Source: an uncultured Selenomonadales bacterium
Lineage (GTDB): Bacteria > Bacillota > Negativicutes > Selenomonadales > Selenomonadaceae
Assembly (NCBI GenBank): GCA_937901445.1
Contig: CALDHY010000054.1
Location: 1-6,216, forward strand
Length of the DNA: 6,216 nt
Direction of reading: 5' to 3'
The position numbers and the translations under genes were made by a program. This document shows, one piece after another, positions 6,175 through 6,216 of this stretch (its first letter is position 1; every line of letters begins with the position of its first letter). The notes beneath the pieces are model-generated. The model made no database searches. It saw nothing but the letters and a program-made list of their open reading frames with translations, and was not told where the DNA came from.

Positions 6175-6216
6175 AGATCGGAAGAGCACACGTCTGAACT
6201 CCAGTCACACTTGAAT
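6175..6216 (+). other. Illumina TruSeq adapter with index 8 (sequencing artefact)
   Basis: From 6175 the sequence is the TruSeq indexed adapter: AGATCGGAAGAGC, then ACACGTCTGAACTCCAGTCAC, then ACTTGA (the TruSeq index 8 barcode), then AT, the first two bases of the constant part that follows. All 42 bases fit. It is read-through from a short insert that was not trimmed before assembly. In the dnaE frame it encodes the tail RSEEHTSELQSHLN, which has nothing to do with the polymerase. Confidence 0.98.

Noticed and set aside
1..6216. CRISPR array, transposon, toxin-antitoxin or defence system
   Set aside because: No spaced direct repeats, transposase motifs or matching gene pairs were found. 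The only repeats are the two short tandem arrays and the left-edge inverted repeat.

Overview
The window is an AT-rich stretch (GC roughly 40% by eye) from a bacterium. It has AGGAGG-type ribosome binding sites, sigma-70-like promoters and a Firmicutes-style DnaE N-terminus, which together suggest a low-GC Firmicute, perhaps of the Negativicutes/Clostridia kind. That placement is an inference and no marker settles it. The right edge is not genomic: the last 42 bases are an Illumina TruSeq adapter with its index, so this is the end of an assembled contig.

Layout. Bases 1-163 carry no gene but hold a nested inverted repeat (about 15-150). It runs into a degenerate 7-bp tandem repeat that overlaps the last codons of the next gene. 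Bases 164-1874 (minus strand) hold two overlapping permease genes of a nickel/dipeptide/oligopeptide-type ABC importer (NikC/DppC-like and NikB/DppB-like). No binding protein or ATPase is visible. A divergent intergenic region (1875-1993) carries an extended -10 promoter for a plus-strand DEDDh-family 3'-5' exonuclease gene (1994-2647). That gene ends at a bidirectional terminator (about 2651-2692) shared with a convergent two-gene minus-strand operon (2701-3298). The operon encodes two short, probably secreted low-complexity proteins. One is rich in Pro/Arg/Trp and built on an 8-residue, 24-bp tandem repeat. The other is rich in Glu/His/Pro. A 248-bp intergenic region separates this operon from dnaE, which starts at 3547 and has a good TTGCCA-17-TATAGT promoter. 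dnaE runs off the window without its C-terminal quarter.

The genes do not form one pathway. The transporter, the exonuclease, the secreted-protein pair and the replicative polymerase are separate transcription units with their own signals. I see no CRISPR array, transposase, tRNA, rRNA or recognisable defence system. The most solid unusual observation is the adapter, which adds a false 14-residue tail to DnaE. The most biologically interesting is the pair of small secreted repeat proteins, followed by the structured element at the left edge.
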